The notes under the pieces: model-generated
What the model was told of the DNA's origin: nothing
Database searches by the model: none
Seen by the model: the letters and a program-made list of their open reading frames with translations, nothing else
Program-made: the position numbers and the translations under genes
Assembly (NCBI GenBank): GCA_965223215.1
Contig: CBDCVZ010000010.1
Span: 5,022,001 to 5,086,000 of the forward strand
Source: JABDMH01 sp965223215
Lineage (GTDB): Bacteria > Bacteroidota > Bacteroidia > Chitinophagales > Saprospiraceae
Length of the DNA stretch: 64,000 nt
Direction of reading: 5' to 3'
Shown here: piece by piece, positions 28,575 to 37,590 of the stretch
Numbering within the stretch: the stretch's first letter is position 1
How the letters are laid out: each line of letters opens with the position of its first letter

Positions 28575-29996
28575 ATGGCAAGTAAAATAAATGCGCTCTT
28601 AATTTTTTCTTTGCTGTGTTCGATCAGTGTGCACACATTGCAGGCACAGTGTGAAAGCTGGAACGATTCTCCTAAGAAGGAAGAGGCTGAAAATGCACAC
28701 AGTAACTACCGGTCAGCGATCAAGATGGGTGATTTTGCTCTTGCTTATAGTCAGTGGAAAACTGCCTATGACATTGCACCGGCAGCAGATGGTGCTCGAG
28801 ATTTTCATTACACAGATGGGATCAAGATCTTCAAACACCAATTGAAGGACCCTGCCAATGCAGGAAAGAAAGAGGAACTCGTGGCTAATATTTTGGAACT
28901 CTATGACCAGGCAGCGCAATGTTATGAGAGTCAGGCCATCAAGTTGAAAGATTGTGATCAAGATTGCCAGACACATAAGGCCGGCCAACTTCTTGGTCGA
29001 AAGGGATTTGATATGTTCTATGAATTCAATTCGCCATATGAACCCAATTTAGAGGCTTTCACAACCTCACTGGAAAAAACGGGAAATGATGTGGAGTACA
29101 TCATTTTTGAACCCATGGCAAATATCATCGTGTATCAGTATCAAAACGACAAGATGGATGCTGCGCAGGTTCGCGAGCTGCATGAAAAATTGGTTGAAGC
29201 TGCCGATTATAACATCGAAGCTGGGGGCCAGTACAAGGCATACTTCGAATCATCTAAAGCAAGGATGTTGGCAAAATTTGCCGAAATCGAAAGTGAAGTA
29301 TTTGACTGCGACTACTTCAAGTCAAAGCTTGAGCCGATGTACAACGAGAAGCCAGATGATCCAGATGTCGTTAAATACGTGTACAATAAGTTGGTCCAAG
29401 AAGGATGTGACAAGTCAGATGCACTCCTAACAAAATTACAGGGAGTTTACGAGGCATATGCCAAAGAGGAGAATGCGAAAATGCAAGCGGAATTTGAAGC
29501 CAATAACCCTGGGGTAGTGGCCAATCGACTTTATAAAGAAGGTGATTTTGAGGGAGCAATCCTCAAGTATGAGGAAGCTCTGGAGTCAGAAGAAGATCCG
29601 GATAAGAGAGCACAGTATTACTTTAATATCGCATCCATCCAATTTCGCAAACAGGGCAAACTACAGCAGGCACGAACCAATGCCGTCAAAGCCGCGGAAT
29701 TACGATCAGGATGGGGCCAACCCTTTCTCCTAGTGGGAGACATCTATGCCAAGGCTGCCAAGTCTTGTGGGGGAGATGCTTGGGGTCAACGCATCGTTAT
29801 CTTAGCCGCCCTGGACAAGTTTGGCTATGCAAAGTCAATTGACAGTAGTGTAGCCGATGAGGCCAATCGAAAAATTGGCATCTACAATTCACATAAGCCT
29901 ACCAAAGATGATGCCTTCATGCGTGGGCATAAGCCCGGTGAAAGTCTGAGTACCGGTTGCTGGATTGGTGAAAAAACCAAGTTAAGGGTACAATAA
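28575..29996 (+). CDS. Secreted TPR-repeat protein
   Basis: 473 aa from the ATG at 28575. The signal peptide ends about 'TLQAQ' (residue 24). TPR-like helices follow: 'NAHSNYRSAIKMGDFALAYSQWKTAYDIAP' near the N-terminus and 'NRLYKEGDFEGAILKYEEAL...AQYYFNIASIQFRK' near the C-terminus. It is a clear paralogue of the lipoprotein at 30074 over its whole length, including the C-terminal 'GE/QS...GCWI' ending. It starts 2 bases after the outer-membrane protein stop. It is probably a periplasmic scaffold. Confidence 0.8.
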   Translation: MASKINALLIFSLLCSISVHTLQAQCESWNDSPKKEEAENAHSNYRSAIKMGDFALAYSQWKTAYDIAPAADGARDFHYTDGIKIFKHQLKDPANAGKKEELVANILELYDQAAQCYESQAIKLKDCDQDCQTHKAGQLLGRKGFDMFYEFNSPYEPNLEAFTTSLEKTGNDVEYIIFEPMANIIVYQYQNDKMDAAQVRELHEKLVEAADYNIEAGGQYKAYFESSKARMLAKFAEIESEVFDCDYFKSKLEPMYNEKPDDPDVVKYVYNKLVQEGCDKSDALLTKLQGVYEAYAKEENAKMQAEFEANNPGVVANRLYKEGDFEGAILKYEEALESEEDPDKRAQYYFNIASIQFRKQGKLQQARTNAVKAAELRSGWGQPFLLVGDIYAKAAKSCGGDAWGQRIVILAALDKFGYAKSIDSSVADEANRKIGIYNSHKPTKDDAFMRGHKPGESLSTGCWIGEKTKLRVQ

Positions 29997-30019
29997 GAAT
30001 GGTATAAAATTATTTCATG

Positions 30020-30048
30020 AGAAGCTTCGTATGACCTACGGGGCTTCT
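30020..30048 (+). promoter_or_regulatory. Hairpin between the two TPR genes
   Basis: Eleven-pair stem AGAAGCTTCGT/ACGGGGCTTCT (two G-U pairs) with a 7-base loop. Only a weak T run (GCTATTTTA) follows, so this may be a leaky terminator or an mRNA-stability hairpin between the paralogues. Confidence 0.6.
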
Positions 30049-30073
30049 GCTATTTTAAGAAAGGGTATTCTTC

Positions 30074-31495
30074 ATGAAGATTCGTCATTCCATTATTTTA
30101 CTTGTTATGATCGTCGGTGCGTGTACGCCCAAAATGACGGAAAATGTTGTTGATGCATCAGAACCATCGCAAGAGGTCACACAACCTCCAAAGAAATCTG
30201 GACCTTGTTCTACCTTCGACGATGCCAAGGATGTAGAGACTGCCATGAATGCTCACGTGATTTATCGTGATTTCCTGCGGGCTGGCAACTTCGAGGAAGC
30301 TTTTCCCTATTGGGAACGGGCCTATTCCCTCGCTCCGGGAGCGGATGGCAAGCGCAATACACACTATGCGGATGGCATCAAGTTTTATGAGCATTTCTTA
30401 TCCAAGGAGTCAGATCCAAGCAAAAAGAAAGAGCATATAGACCGGATATTTGCCTTCTACGATCAAATCGAAGAATGCTACGGGGAGGCGGGATATGTCA
30501 GTGGTCGAAAAGCATTCGACTTGTACTACAAATATAAGGATCGAGCCAGCAAAGATGAGATTTACAAACTCTTCACCAAGTCTCTAGATCTCGATGGAAT
30601 GGAGGCTCATTTCTTCATTTTGAATCCTTTCACCGATCTGTTGGTACGCAGATTTCAAGGCAAGGAAGTTCCCTTGGAAGAGGCTCAACGGTACGCCGAT
30701 CTGGTGGCAAGACGCTTACAAAAGGGATTGGAGTCTGGTGAAAACCGAGAGCAATGGCAGATCATTAATGAGTATTTGCCTTTGCGCTTGGAAGCGTTTG
30801 AAGGATCCCGTGGATTTTATGGATGTGACTACTATACAGACAAATATTACCAACTTTTTCTAGAAGACTCCTCTAACTGTGAGGTTATTGAAGAAGTGTA
30901 CGGTAAGCTGCGCTGGGGTGGTTGCGATACCACCAATGAAAAACTGTCACTGGTTGCGGAAGCTGCCAAAAGGCACTGTATGCGCAAGGTTGAGGCATCA
31001 GACGCAAAGAAAGCATACACGGCACTTAGGGAAGGAAATTATGAAGAGGCCATCTCGCTTTTTCAGGTTGCAGCTGACAATGCACCAGACGATGACAAAA
31101 AATCCAACTACCTTTTCATCATTGCTAAGATCTATAATGCTCACCTAAAGAATTTTCCAGAAGCCCGGAAATTTGCGCTCCAAGCTGCATCTCTTCGACC
31201 CAATTGGGGAGAGCCCTATGTTCTCATTGGACGATTGTATGCTTCAAGTGGTCCACTCTGTGGTCCTGGTCGGGGGTGGGATAGCCAAATCGTTGTTTGG
31301 ACAGCTATTGACAAATGGAACTATGCCAAAAGGATCGATCCCTCAGTAGCTCCGGAAGCGAATAAATGGATCGGGCGGTATGCTCAATATATGCCGAGCA
31401 AGGAAGACGTTTTTCAAAGAAATCTCAAACAGGGTCAAAGTTTTCGAGTGGGATGTTGGATTCAAGAGAACACAACAATCAGATCACCCAAGTAA
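30074..31495 (+). CDS. TPR-repeat lipoprotein, paralogue of the upstream gene
   Basis: 473-aa lipoprotein. Lipobox VGAC has Cys17 after MKIRHSIILLVMI. TPR-like units: 'NAHVIYRDFLRAGNFEEAFPYWERAYSLAP' and 'KKAYTALREGNYEEAISLFQVAADNAP'. It matches the 28575 product throughout (for example 'THYADGIKFYEHFL' with 'FHYTDGIKIFKHQL', and 'VLIGRLYASSGPLCG' with 'LLVGDIYAKAAKSCG'). Tandem duplication then gave one soluble and one lipid-anchored form. The function is unknown. Confidence 0.82.
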   Translation: MKIRHSIILLVMIVGACTPKMTENVVDASEPSQEVTQPPKKSGPCSTFDDAKDVETAMNAHVIYRDFLRAGNFEEAFPYWERAYSLAPGADGKRNTHYADGIKFYEHFLSKESDPSKKKEHIDRIFAFYDQIEECYGEAGYVSGRKAFDLYYKYKDRASKDEIYKLFTKSLDLDGMEAHFFILNPFTDLLVRRFQGKEVPLEEAQRYADLVARRLQKGLESGENREQWQIINEYLPLRLEAFEGSRGFYGCDYYTDKYYQLFLEDSSNCEVIEEVYGKLRWGGCDTTNEKLSLVAEAAKRHCMRKVEASDAKKAYTALREGNYEEAISLFQVAADNAPDDDKKSNYLFIIAKIYNAHLKNFPEARKFALQAASLRPNWGEPYVLIGRLYASSGPLCGPGRGWDSQIVVWTAIDKWNYAKRIDPSVAPEANKWIGRYAQYMPSKEDVFQRNLKQGQSFRVGCWIQENTTIRSPK

Positions 31496-32055
31496 TTTGG
31501 ATGGTGCTGGTGTTGCTGATTGGAGGCTGTCAAGGCAGTGAGCCAAATAGCCCAAATAAGGACTCAACAGACTCCTCGTCTATTCCTAGTCTGGACGAAG
31601 ATGTCCTCCTTACCAGGCTTTCACCACATATGTTGCCAGCCCCTCTGGATACTGCAAATCGAAATCAGCTGATCGATTTCATTCTAGAAAAACAATGGGA
31701 CATGAACTTTCATCCTGAAGGTTTCTTTTATCATCTCTTTGATGAGGGATCAGCATCACATCCGACGTGGGGTGATCGAGTGTCCGTGCACTACCATGGC
31801 TATTTGCTCAATGGGCAAAAGTTCGACTCATCGATAGACCGGAGTAAGCCCTTTACATTTTACGTTGGCAATGTAGTTGCTGGTTGGAACAAAGCCTTGC
31901 CCCTGCTAGGAGTCGGAGGTAGAGGGGTCTTTCTATTTCCAGCAACCTTGGCGTACGGAAAGCAAGGATTCAAGCATTTAGTTCCACCCGATGCTCCCTT
32001 ACTCTTTGAAATGAATCTGCTAGAGATCTTAGCAGATGAAGACAATCTCAATTAA
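31453..32055 (+). CDS. FKBP-type peptidyl-prolyl isomerase lipoprotein
   Basis: 200-aa lipoprotein from the ATG at 31453 (lipobox IGGC, Cys26); a shorter start at 31501 would leave a signal with no positive charge. The FKBP domain occupies the last 110 residues: GDRVSVHYHGYLLNGQKFDSS, KPFTFYVGNVVAGWNKAL, GVGGRGVFLFPATLAYG and VPPDAPLLFEMNLLEI. The chosen start overlaps the end of the TPR lipoprotein gene by 43 bases. It likely folds envelope proteins. It overlaps serA by 4 bases at the 3' ends (convergent). Confidence 0.87.
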   Translation: MLDSREHNNQITQVIWMVLVLLIGGCQGSEPNSPNKDSTDSSSIPSLDEDVLLTRLSPHMLPAPLDTANRNQLIDFILEKQWDMNFHPEGFFYHLFDEGSASHPTWGDRVSVHYHGYLLNGQKFDSSIDRSKPFTFYVGNVVAGWNKALPLLGVGGRGVFLFPATLAYGKQGFKHLVPPDAPLLFEMNLLEILADEDNLN

Positions 32056-33014
32056 GATTTTGGATTGTTTCTGAAGTACTCGATGATTTGCTCGGCCAAT
32101 TCGATACCGATGTTTTCTTGAGCCTCACCTGTCGCAGCACCAATATGGGGGCTCAGCGAAATATTTGGATGCTGGAGTATGCGAGGGTCAGGCGTAGGTT
32201 CGTTGTTGAACACATCCAAGGCTGCAGCCCTAATCTTACCAGATTCCAATCCTTCAAGCAGCGGTTCTTCACCTATGATACCACCTCGTGCAGTATTTAC
32301 TAAAATCACGCCCTGCTTCATCTTCGCGATTTCTTCGGCACCCAGTAAAGGCCTGTCGCCGCTGAAAGGTACATGTACTGAAATCACATCACTTTGAGAC
32401 AGCATTGCGTCAAGGCTTACGGTGCTAAGGCTTAAGTTTAAGGTCTGGTCGGCAATCGTCAAATCAAGATCAGCTTTGGAGACATATGGATCCACTGGGA
32501 GAACTTTCATTCCAAGTGCCAAACCAATTTTGGCAGTTTCCTGTCCAATTCGACCAAATCCTAGGACCCCCAAAGTGCGTTGACTGATTTCCTGTCCGCC
32601 CGCGTATGCCTTCTTTAGCGTCTTAAATGAGGATGCTCCATTTTGGGGCATGGTCCGGTTAGATTGATGTAAAAAACGACAGAGAGATAAAATATGTCCG
32701 AAGGCGAGTTCAGCGACAGATCTTGACGAGGCTGCCGGGGTATTGGCAACCACGATCCCCTTCGAGCGAGCATAATCAACATCGATATTGTCTAAACCAA
32801 CACCACCACGTGCGATTACTTTTAGATGAGGACAAGCATCAATGAGGGCTTGTCTAACCTTGGTCGCACTTCGAACTATGATGACATCATAATTGGGCAG
32901 TTGTTCCTCCAATTCATTTTGCTCCACCTTATTGGTTACCACCTCAAACCCAGCCTCTTCAAGCAGTTTTTGTCCAGTAGCATGAATGCCATCGTTTGCT
33001 AATATTTTGACCAT
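32052..33014 (-). CDS. serA: D-3-phosphoglycerate dehydrogenase (2-hydroxyacid dehydrogenase family)
   Basis: 320-aa NAD-dependent enzyme of the D-2-hydroxyacid dehydrogenase family, probably catalysing the first step of serine synthesis. NAD-binding GFGRIGQETA sits in the middle. The catalytic triad regions are NTARGGIIGE (Arg), ALDVFNNEPTP (Glu) and LSPHIGAAT (His). 'KVIARGGVGLDNIDVDYA' is typical of SerA. It is the short form without the C-terminal ACT regulatory domain, so serine feedback may be absent. Another 2-hydroxyacid substrate is possible. Confidence 0.87.
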   Translation of the reverse strand: MVKILANDGIHATGQKLLEEAGFEVVTNKVEQNELEEQLPNYDVIIVRSATKVRQALIDACPHLKVIARGGVGLDNIDVDYARSKGIVVANTPAASSRSVAELAFGHILSLCRFLHQSNRTMPQNGASSFKTLKKAYAGGQEISQRTLGVLGFGRIGQETAKIGLALGMKVLPVDPYVSKADLDLTIADQTLNLSLSTVSLDAMLSQSDVISVHVPFSGDRPLLGAEEIAKMKQGVILVNTARGGIIGEEPLLEGLESGKIRAAALDVFNNEPTPDPRILQHPNISLSPHIGAATGEAQENIGIELAEQIIEYFRNNPKS

Positions 33015-33110
33015 AATTAACTTTTAAAAAATATGGCGCAAATAAAGCACTTTTTTTCGTGGCAAGCCTTAAGATCAACATGCTCTTTGGATCAAGTTTG
33101 CAAGTTGAGA

Positions 33111-33395
33111 TTACTTCGCTGCCTCCTGGCAAGCCTGGAGGTCTCCTTGCAATTTTTCATTTTCGACTTCAAGTTTCTTAACCTTTTGTTTGAGATCCTT
33201 AATTTCTTCGGTAAGCTTGCTCTGATCTTCCACTTTTTCGATCCGTTCCGTGCTACTGCCACCAAACAATCCCTTGAGATTAGCCCATCCATCTTGGCCG
33301 TTGTAGTATGATGCCCCGAGATAGGCCAAGGGCGCCAATATGATGATGACAAAGAAGAATTTTGCACAGCCAGTGGTCTTATATTTTCTTCCCAT
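33111..33395 (-). CDS. Small membrane-anchored coiled-coil protein
   Basis: 94 aa: a basic N-terminus (MGRKYKTTGCAK), one transmembrane helix (about 13-28, FFFVIIILAPLAYLGA), a short linker, then a heptad-rich coiled coil (about 55-90, KLTEEIKDLKQKVKKLEVENEKL). The shape suggests an inner-membrane oligomeric scaffold. No family is recognised. It lies alone between serA and recG on the same strand. Confidence 0.65.
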   Translation of the reverse strand: MGRKYKTTGCAKFFFVIIILAPLAYLGASYYNGQDGWANLKGLFGGSSTERIEKVEDQSKLTEEIKDLKQKVKKLEVENEKLQGDLQACQEAAK

Positions 33396-33483
33396 AATGT
33401 GTTCTGTTTATTTTAAACTAATAAATCCTAATGCTTCATGTCGATATTATCTACAAATTAGGTGTAGATTCGGACGAAATGAG

Positions 33484-35598
33484 TTAGCTGATCTTACTCC
33501 AATCACGCTTTGCAAAGCTATATTTTTGAAGATAAGCTCGGAGGCCTTGGTGTTCCTTCGCTACGAGGTTGGGATCTTTGTCTAGGATCCTCCGTGCAAT
33601 CTCCCTGGAGGTCTTTAGAAGCGCCGAATCCTTGACCAAATGAGCAATTTTCAGATTGGGGAGGCCACTTTGCTGAGTGCTTTGAATACTACCAGGACCG
33701 CGTAGTCGCAGGTCTACTTCGGCTATCTCAAATCCATCATTTGTTTGGACCATGGTTGCCAGACGTTCCTTAGCTTCCTGTGTCAACTTATAACTGCTCA
33801 TTAAGATGCAATATGACTGCTTGGCCCCGCGACCAACGCGACCACGCAGTTGATGCAACTGGGATAACCCGAACCGTTCGCTATTCTCGATGATCATCAC
33901 CGAAGCATTTGGCACATTCACACCTACCTCAATGACTGTCGTCGCGACCATGATTTGCGTGGTGCCTTCAACGAATCGTTGCATCTCAAAATCTTTTTCA
34001 GTCTGCTTCATTTTGCCATGCAGTATGCTCACTTGATAATCAGGCCTCGGAAAACTTGCAAGCAGCTTTTCATAGCCATTGTTCAGGTCTTCTAAATCCA
34101 GTTTTTCAGACTCTTCAATCAAAGGATAGACCACGTAGATCTGTCGACCTTTCGAGATTTCCTTGCGCATAAACTGAATCACATCTGGTCGATGGTATTC
34201 CGTTTTATGCATGGTTTTGATTGGTTTTCTCCCAGGAGGTAACTCGTCAATCACAGATACATCTAAATCACCATAAATAGTCATATGAAGGGTGCGTGGA
34301 ATAGGAGTAGCAGTCATTACCAGTATGTGTGGCACCGTGGACTGCCCTTTCTTCCATAGCTTGGCCCTTTGTGCTACCCCAAAACGATGCTGCTCATCAA
34401 TAATTGCCAGGCCTAGATTTTTGAAAACTACGTGGTCCTCGATCAGCGCATGCGTGCCTACCAGAAAGTGAATTTCACCCAGCCGTAATAACTTGAGAAG
34501 TTCCTGGCGGGTTTTGCCCTTCACACTTCCGGTTAGTATTCCAATTCTAATGGCCATGCCTTTCAACATCTCCTTCAAGGAATCGAAGTGCTGTTGAGCG
34601 AGAATTTCCGTCGGGGCCATCAGACAAGCCTGATACCCATTGTCAACTCCCATCAACATCGAAAGCAGAGCAACGACTGTTTTACCGCTACCCACATCCC
34701 CCTGAAGCAGTCGGTTCATCTGCTGGCCGGATTTGACGTCCCGCCGAATTTCTTTGAGCACTTTCTTCTGTGCTCCAGTGAGTTCAAAGGGCAGAAATTT
34801 TTCATAAAACGTGTTGAAATAATCTGCGATGCGCTCAAAGATGACCCCGGGATATGCTCTTTTCTGTGTCTGATACCTTTTAATGATTTCCATCTGCATT
34901 AAGAAAAGCTCCTCAAATTTTAGACGCTTCTCAGCTGCAACCAGTTGCGAATTATTCTTTGGAAAGTGAATTTGACGGAGCGCATCGTAGTACGTCGGAA
35001 AACGTAGTTTGTCGATAATGTATTGAGGTAGAAACTCTTTGACATCATGGCTTCCTAAGATTTGGAATAGGTTGGTCATTACCTTACGTCGACCTCGGCT
35101 GTCGAGCCCAGAGGCACTTAGTCGTTCGGTGCTTCTATAGACGGGCACAAAAGTAGCACGGTCTGCATTGGTCTGATGTTGGCTTGCCAACTCAAGTTCT
35201 GGGTGCGCGATATTCAGTCTCCTACCAAATCTTGTGACTCGACCATACACGACATAGGGCTTGTTCAATACCAGATTGTCTTTTAGCCACTTTATGCTCC
35301 TGAACCAAACCAACTCCAGGGAGCCCGTGTCATCTTTAAAGTTTGCAGTCAGGCGTTTCTTGCGTGCACTTCCAACTAGGGCAAGACTGCTGAGGTACCC
35401 CCGCAGTTGAACAACTTCATTGCCATGTTTGATTTGATTAATCTTAACGAATTGTGTCCGGTCTTCGTACCGAATGGGATAGTCGGTCAGCAGGTCTCTC
35501 ACACTTTTTATTGAGAGCTCAGTCTTTAGCAACTCACTTTTTGAGGGTCCAACTCCCTTGATGTAGGTAATCTCTCGATCCAACAATGGTGTGAACAC
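33484..35598 (-). CDS. recG: ATP-dependent DNA helicase RecG
   Basis: 704-aa SF2 helicase that remodels stalled replication forks and Holliday junctions. An N-terminal OB-fold wedge domain (about 55-150) precedes the helicase motifs: Walker A LQGDVGSGKTVVAL, MAPTEILAQQH, Walker B-type IIDEQHRFGV, TATPIPRT, and motif VI QLHQLRGRVGRG. The C-terminal RecG segment is complete. The start codon is GTG (35598), the best fit to 'LDREITYIKGVGPSKSELL'. It is divergent from rbfA. Confidence 0.96.
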   Translation of the reverse strand: MFTPLLDREITYIKGVGPSKSELLKTELSIKSVRDLLTDYPIRYEDRTQFVKINQIKHGNEVVQLRGYLSSLALVGSARKKRLTANFKDDTGSLELVWFRSIKWLKDNLVLNKPYVVYGRVTRFGRRLNIAHPELELASQHQTNADRATFVPVYRSTERLSASGLDSRGRRKVMTNLFQILGSHDVKEFLPQYIIDKLRFPTYYDALRQIHFPKNNSQLVAAEKRLKFEELFLMQMEIIKRYQTQKRAYPGVIFERIADYFNTFYEKFLPFELTGAQKKVLKEIRRDVKSGQQMNRLLQGDVGSGKTVVALLSMLMGVDNGYQACLMAPTEILAQQHFDSLKEMLKGMAIRIGILTGSVKGKTRQELLKLLRLGEIHFLVGTHALIEDHVVFKNLGLAIIDEQHRFGVAQRAKLWKKGQSTVPHILVMTATPIPRTLHMTIYGDLDVSVIDELPPGRKPIKTMHKTEYHRPDVIQFMRKEISKGRQIYVVYPLIEESEKLDLEDLNNGYEKLLASFPRPDYQVSILHGKMKQTEKDFEMQRFVEGTTQIMVATTVIEVGVNVPNASVMIIENSERFGLSQLHQLRGRVGRGAKQSYCILMSSYKLTQEAKERLATMVQTNDGFEIAEVDLRLRGPGSIQSTQQSGLPNLKIAHLVKDSALLKTSREIARRILDKDPNLVAKEHQGLRAYLQKYSFAKRDWSKIS

Positions 35599-35615
35599 AA
35601 TGCATAGATTTTGTA

Positions 35616-35623
35616 CAAATCTA
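35616..35623 (-). promoter_or_regulatory. Candidate -7 promoter box for recG
   Basis: On the minus strand this reads TAGATTTG (TAnnTTTG), 17 bases before the GTG start, implying a leader of about 10 bases. No clear -33 element. Confidence 0.4.
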
Positions 35624-35661
35624 CAAGATCCCGATCATCCGTTGTAAAAATGCATTATGTC

Positions 35662-35669
35662 TATCTTTG
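35662..35669 (+). promoter_or_regulatory. Bacteroidota -7 promoter box for rbfA
   Basis: TATCTTTG with TTG at 35642-35644, a 17-base spacing close to the 19-21 usual for this promoter class. It lies 21 bases before the rbfA ATG. Confidence 0.55.
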
Positions 35670-35690
35670 TGCAGATAAACCGTGAGAAAA

Positions 35691-36071
35691 ATGCCGAGCA
35701 AAAGACAACTTCAAGTCGCAGAAACTCTTAGGCGAAATTTTAGCCTGGTGCTACAGCAGGAGGGTCGACTCATATACGATGATGCCTTGGTGACTGTGAC
35801 TAATGTGAGTGTTACACCAGATCTCAGCCTTGCAAAGATATACCTGAGTGTCTATAACACGGAAAACAAACAAGCGGTCCTGCTCAAACTTCAGGACCAA
35901 CATTATCGACTTAGCCAGGTCTTTCACCAGAGGTTACGTAAACAGATCAGAAGGACACCCTCGTTTACCTTGTATTTGGACGAAACGCTTGATGAGATGG
36001 ATCGAATAGATCAATTATTCAGGAACATCAATTCGGGATCCAATCGGAAACCTGTCGATGAAGATGCCTAG
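35691..36071 (+). CDS. rbfA: Ribosome-binding factor A
   Basis: 126-aa KH-like protein that helps mature the 16S rRNA 5' end in the 30S subunit. 'SKRQLQVAETLRRNFSLVLQQEG', 'VSVTPDLSLAKIYLSVY' and 'RTPSFTLYLDETLDEMDRIDQLF' are the family blocks. The ATG at 35691 is preferred to a GTG 9 bases earlier. Its end overlaps the minus-strand permease gene by 4 bases. Confidence 0.93.
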   Translation: MPSKRQLQVAETLRRNFSLVLQQEGRLIYDDALVTVTNVSVTPDLSLAKIYLSVYNTENKQAVLLKLQDQHYRLSQVFHQRLRKQIRRTPSFTLYLDETLDEMDRIDQLFRNINSGSNRKPVDEDA

Positions 36072-37555
36072 GGCACAACATTGATTTGATTAGCCAACGC
36101 CTTCGGAAGCTTGACTTTGTCTTGATTTTGTTTTAAAACCATATTCTCATCGGTTTTTGATTCGACTGTTAAGTTCTCTTCAGGTAACAGGCCAAGCTTC
36201 CAGAGATCGGCTGCAATGAGTTGATTTGGTTGCACTTTCGATATCTTGACAAGATCACCCTCGGTCATCTGCCAAAGTGAGACACCTCTCTTTCCGAGCT
36301 TTGATGGGATTGGTGACCCATGCGGATCCTGGGTCGGGAACCCCAGTTGTTCATCGACTTCATCGAGAATTTCATCGGTCAATAAATGCTCATATTTTTC
36401 GGCCTCAGCATGAATTTGCTGATCGTTTAGACCAATCTGATCAACTAAGTAGGTTTCCCAAAGCCTATGTGCCCTGACAAGTTTTCTAGCTCGAATAATG
36501 CCTTTTTCAGATAGTTTGATTTGCCCATTCTCATAGTCTAGCAATTCCCTTTGGTTGAGTATGCGAAGATATCGACGCAATTTTGGTTTGCTGATATTCA
36601 AGATTCCTTGTAATTGCACGATACCAATACTGGCGTTCTTCCCTGCCTTCAATGTGTGTTTCAAAATATCCTCCCTCTTTATGCGACCCATCAATTTCCT
36701 CCGCCTGGCCATCTTAAAGACGAGTCCCTTCTTGGGAGAAAGCAGAGCAGCTAATAGGTAAAAGATCGTCGCGACAATTGTCATGGCCGGTCCAGGAGTG
36801 GTGGTGAAAATGACGGCCAGAACAAGTCCAACCATGGCTGATAGAAACCCTACTATGGCAGCTATAACAATGACCTTGCGGAGCCGACTGGTCAAAAGTA
36901 GGGCGGTAGATGCCGGGGTAATTAACATAGCTACCACCAGTATTACTCCCACGGTACGCAGTGAAGCCACTACTGCAAACGAAAGTAGGAGCATGATGAA
37001 GTAGTGAATCAATCGGGTGGAGATACCCATGGTTTCAGCAATGATAGGTTGAAAAGTGCTGATAAATAGGTACCGGTAAAAGATGATTACACTCAGGATG
37101 ACATAGAGGGTAATGCCAAGGGTGAGATAAAGATCCTCATTTGAGACTCCCAGCACATTTCCAAATAAGAAATCTTTGAGATCGAGATGTACCCCTTGCT
37201 CCTTGCTTATCCAAGAAATGCCTATCACACCAATGGAAAACATAGCCGTAAAGACAATTCCGATCGCCGCATCATTCTTTGTCTTTATTTTTTGCTGAAT
37301 CCAGGTGATGGCCACTGCGGTTACTAGACCCGCGAGTACAGATCCGACAAAGAACCCCAGGGTGGAGTAGCCGACTAGTATAAAAGCAATGACTATACCT
37401 GGTAAGATGGCATGGGAAAGGGCATCACCGATCAGAGCCATATTTCTCAACACGATGAAGCACCCGAGAATGCCGCACATAATACCCACCATGACCGAAG
37501 CAAATAATGCTCTCTGAGCCCAGACCTGTTGAAAAATGTCGAGTAGATCAGCCAT
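36068..37555 (-). CDS. ABC-3 metal permease fused to a DtxR-family metal-dependent repressor
   Basis: 495-aa fusion. Residues 1 to about 285 are an eight-to-nine-helix permease of the ZnuB/MntB/TroC family (LRNMALIGDALSHAILPG; MLITPASTALLLTSRLRKV), which moves Mn, Zn or Fe across the inner membrane. About 290-355 is a winged-helix domain (GIVQLQGILNISKPKLRRYLRILNQRELLDY). About 355-425 is the metal-binding dimerisation domain (RLWETYLVDQIGLNDQQIHAEAEKYEHLLTDEI). About 430-495 is a FeoA/SH3-like domain. I recall such fusions in Bacteroidota. No cognate ATPase or binding protein is adjacent. A palindrome precedes the gene. Which metal is not determinable. Confidence 0.9.
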   Translation of the reverse strand: MADLLDIFQQVWAQRALFASVMVGIMCGILGCFIVLRNMALIGDALSHAILPGIVIAFILVGYSTLGFFVGSVLAGLVTAVAITWIQQKIKTKNDAAIGIVFTAMFSIGVIGISWISKEQGVHLDLKDFLFGNVLGVSNEDLYLTLGITLYVILSVIIFYRYLFISTFQPIIAETMGISTRLIHYFIMLLLSFAVVASLRTVGVILVVAMLITPASTALLLTSRLRKVIVIAAIVGFLSAMVGLVLAVIFTTTPGPAMTIVATIFYLLAALLSPKKGLVFKMARRRKLMGRIKREDILKHTLKAGKNASIGIVQLQGILNISKPKLRRYLRILNQRELLDYENGQIKLSEKGIIRARKLVRAHRLWETYLVDQIGLNDQQIHAEAEKYEHLLTDEILDEVDEQLGFPTQDPHGSPIPSKLGKRGVSLWQMTEGDLVKISKVQPNQLIAADLWKLGLLPEENLTVESKTDENMVLKQNQDKVKLPKALANQINVVP

Positions 37556-37582
37556 CGCAGTTAAGCTACAAATTTAAATTAA

Positions 37583-37590
37583 CAAAAATA
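37583..37590 (-). promoter_or_regulatory. Candidate -7 box for the permease-repressor gene
   Basis: On the minus strand it reads TATTTTTG (TAnnTTTG) and abuts the 24-base palindrome at 37591-37614, so a protein on the palindrome would block it. A second box, TAAATTTG (37569-37576), lies nearer the start codon. Confidence 0.4.

Noticed and set aside
33092..33367. 91-aa frame overlapping the small coiled-coil gene
   Set aside because: Same strand, shifted frame; the 33111-33395 frame has a clear membrane helix and heptads, this one has neither.
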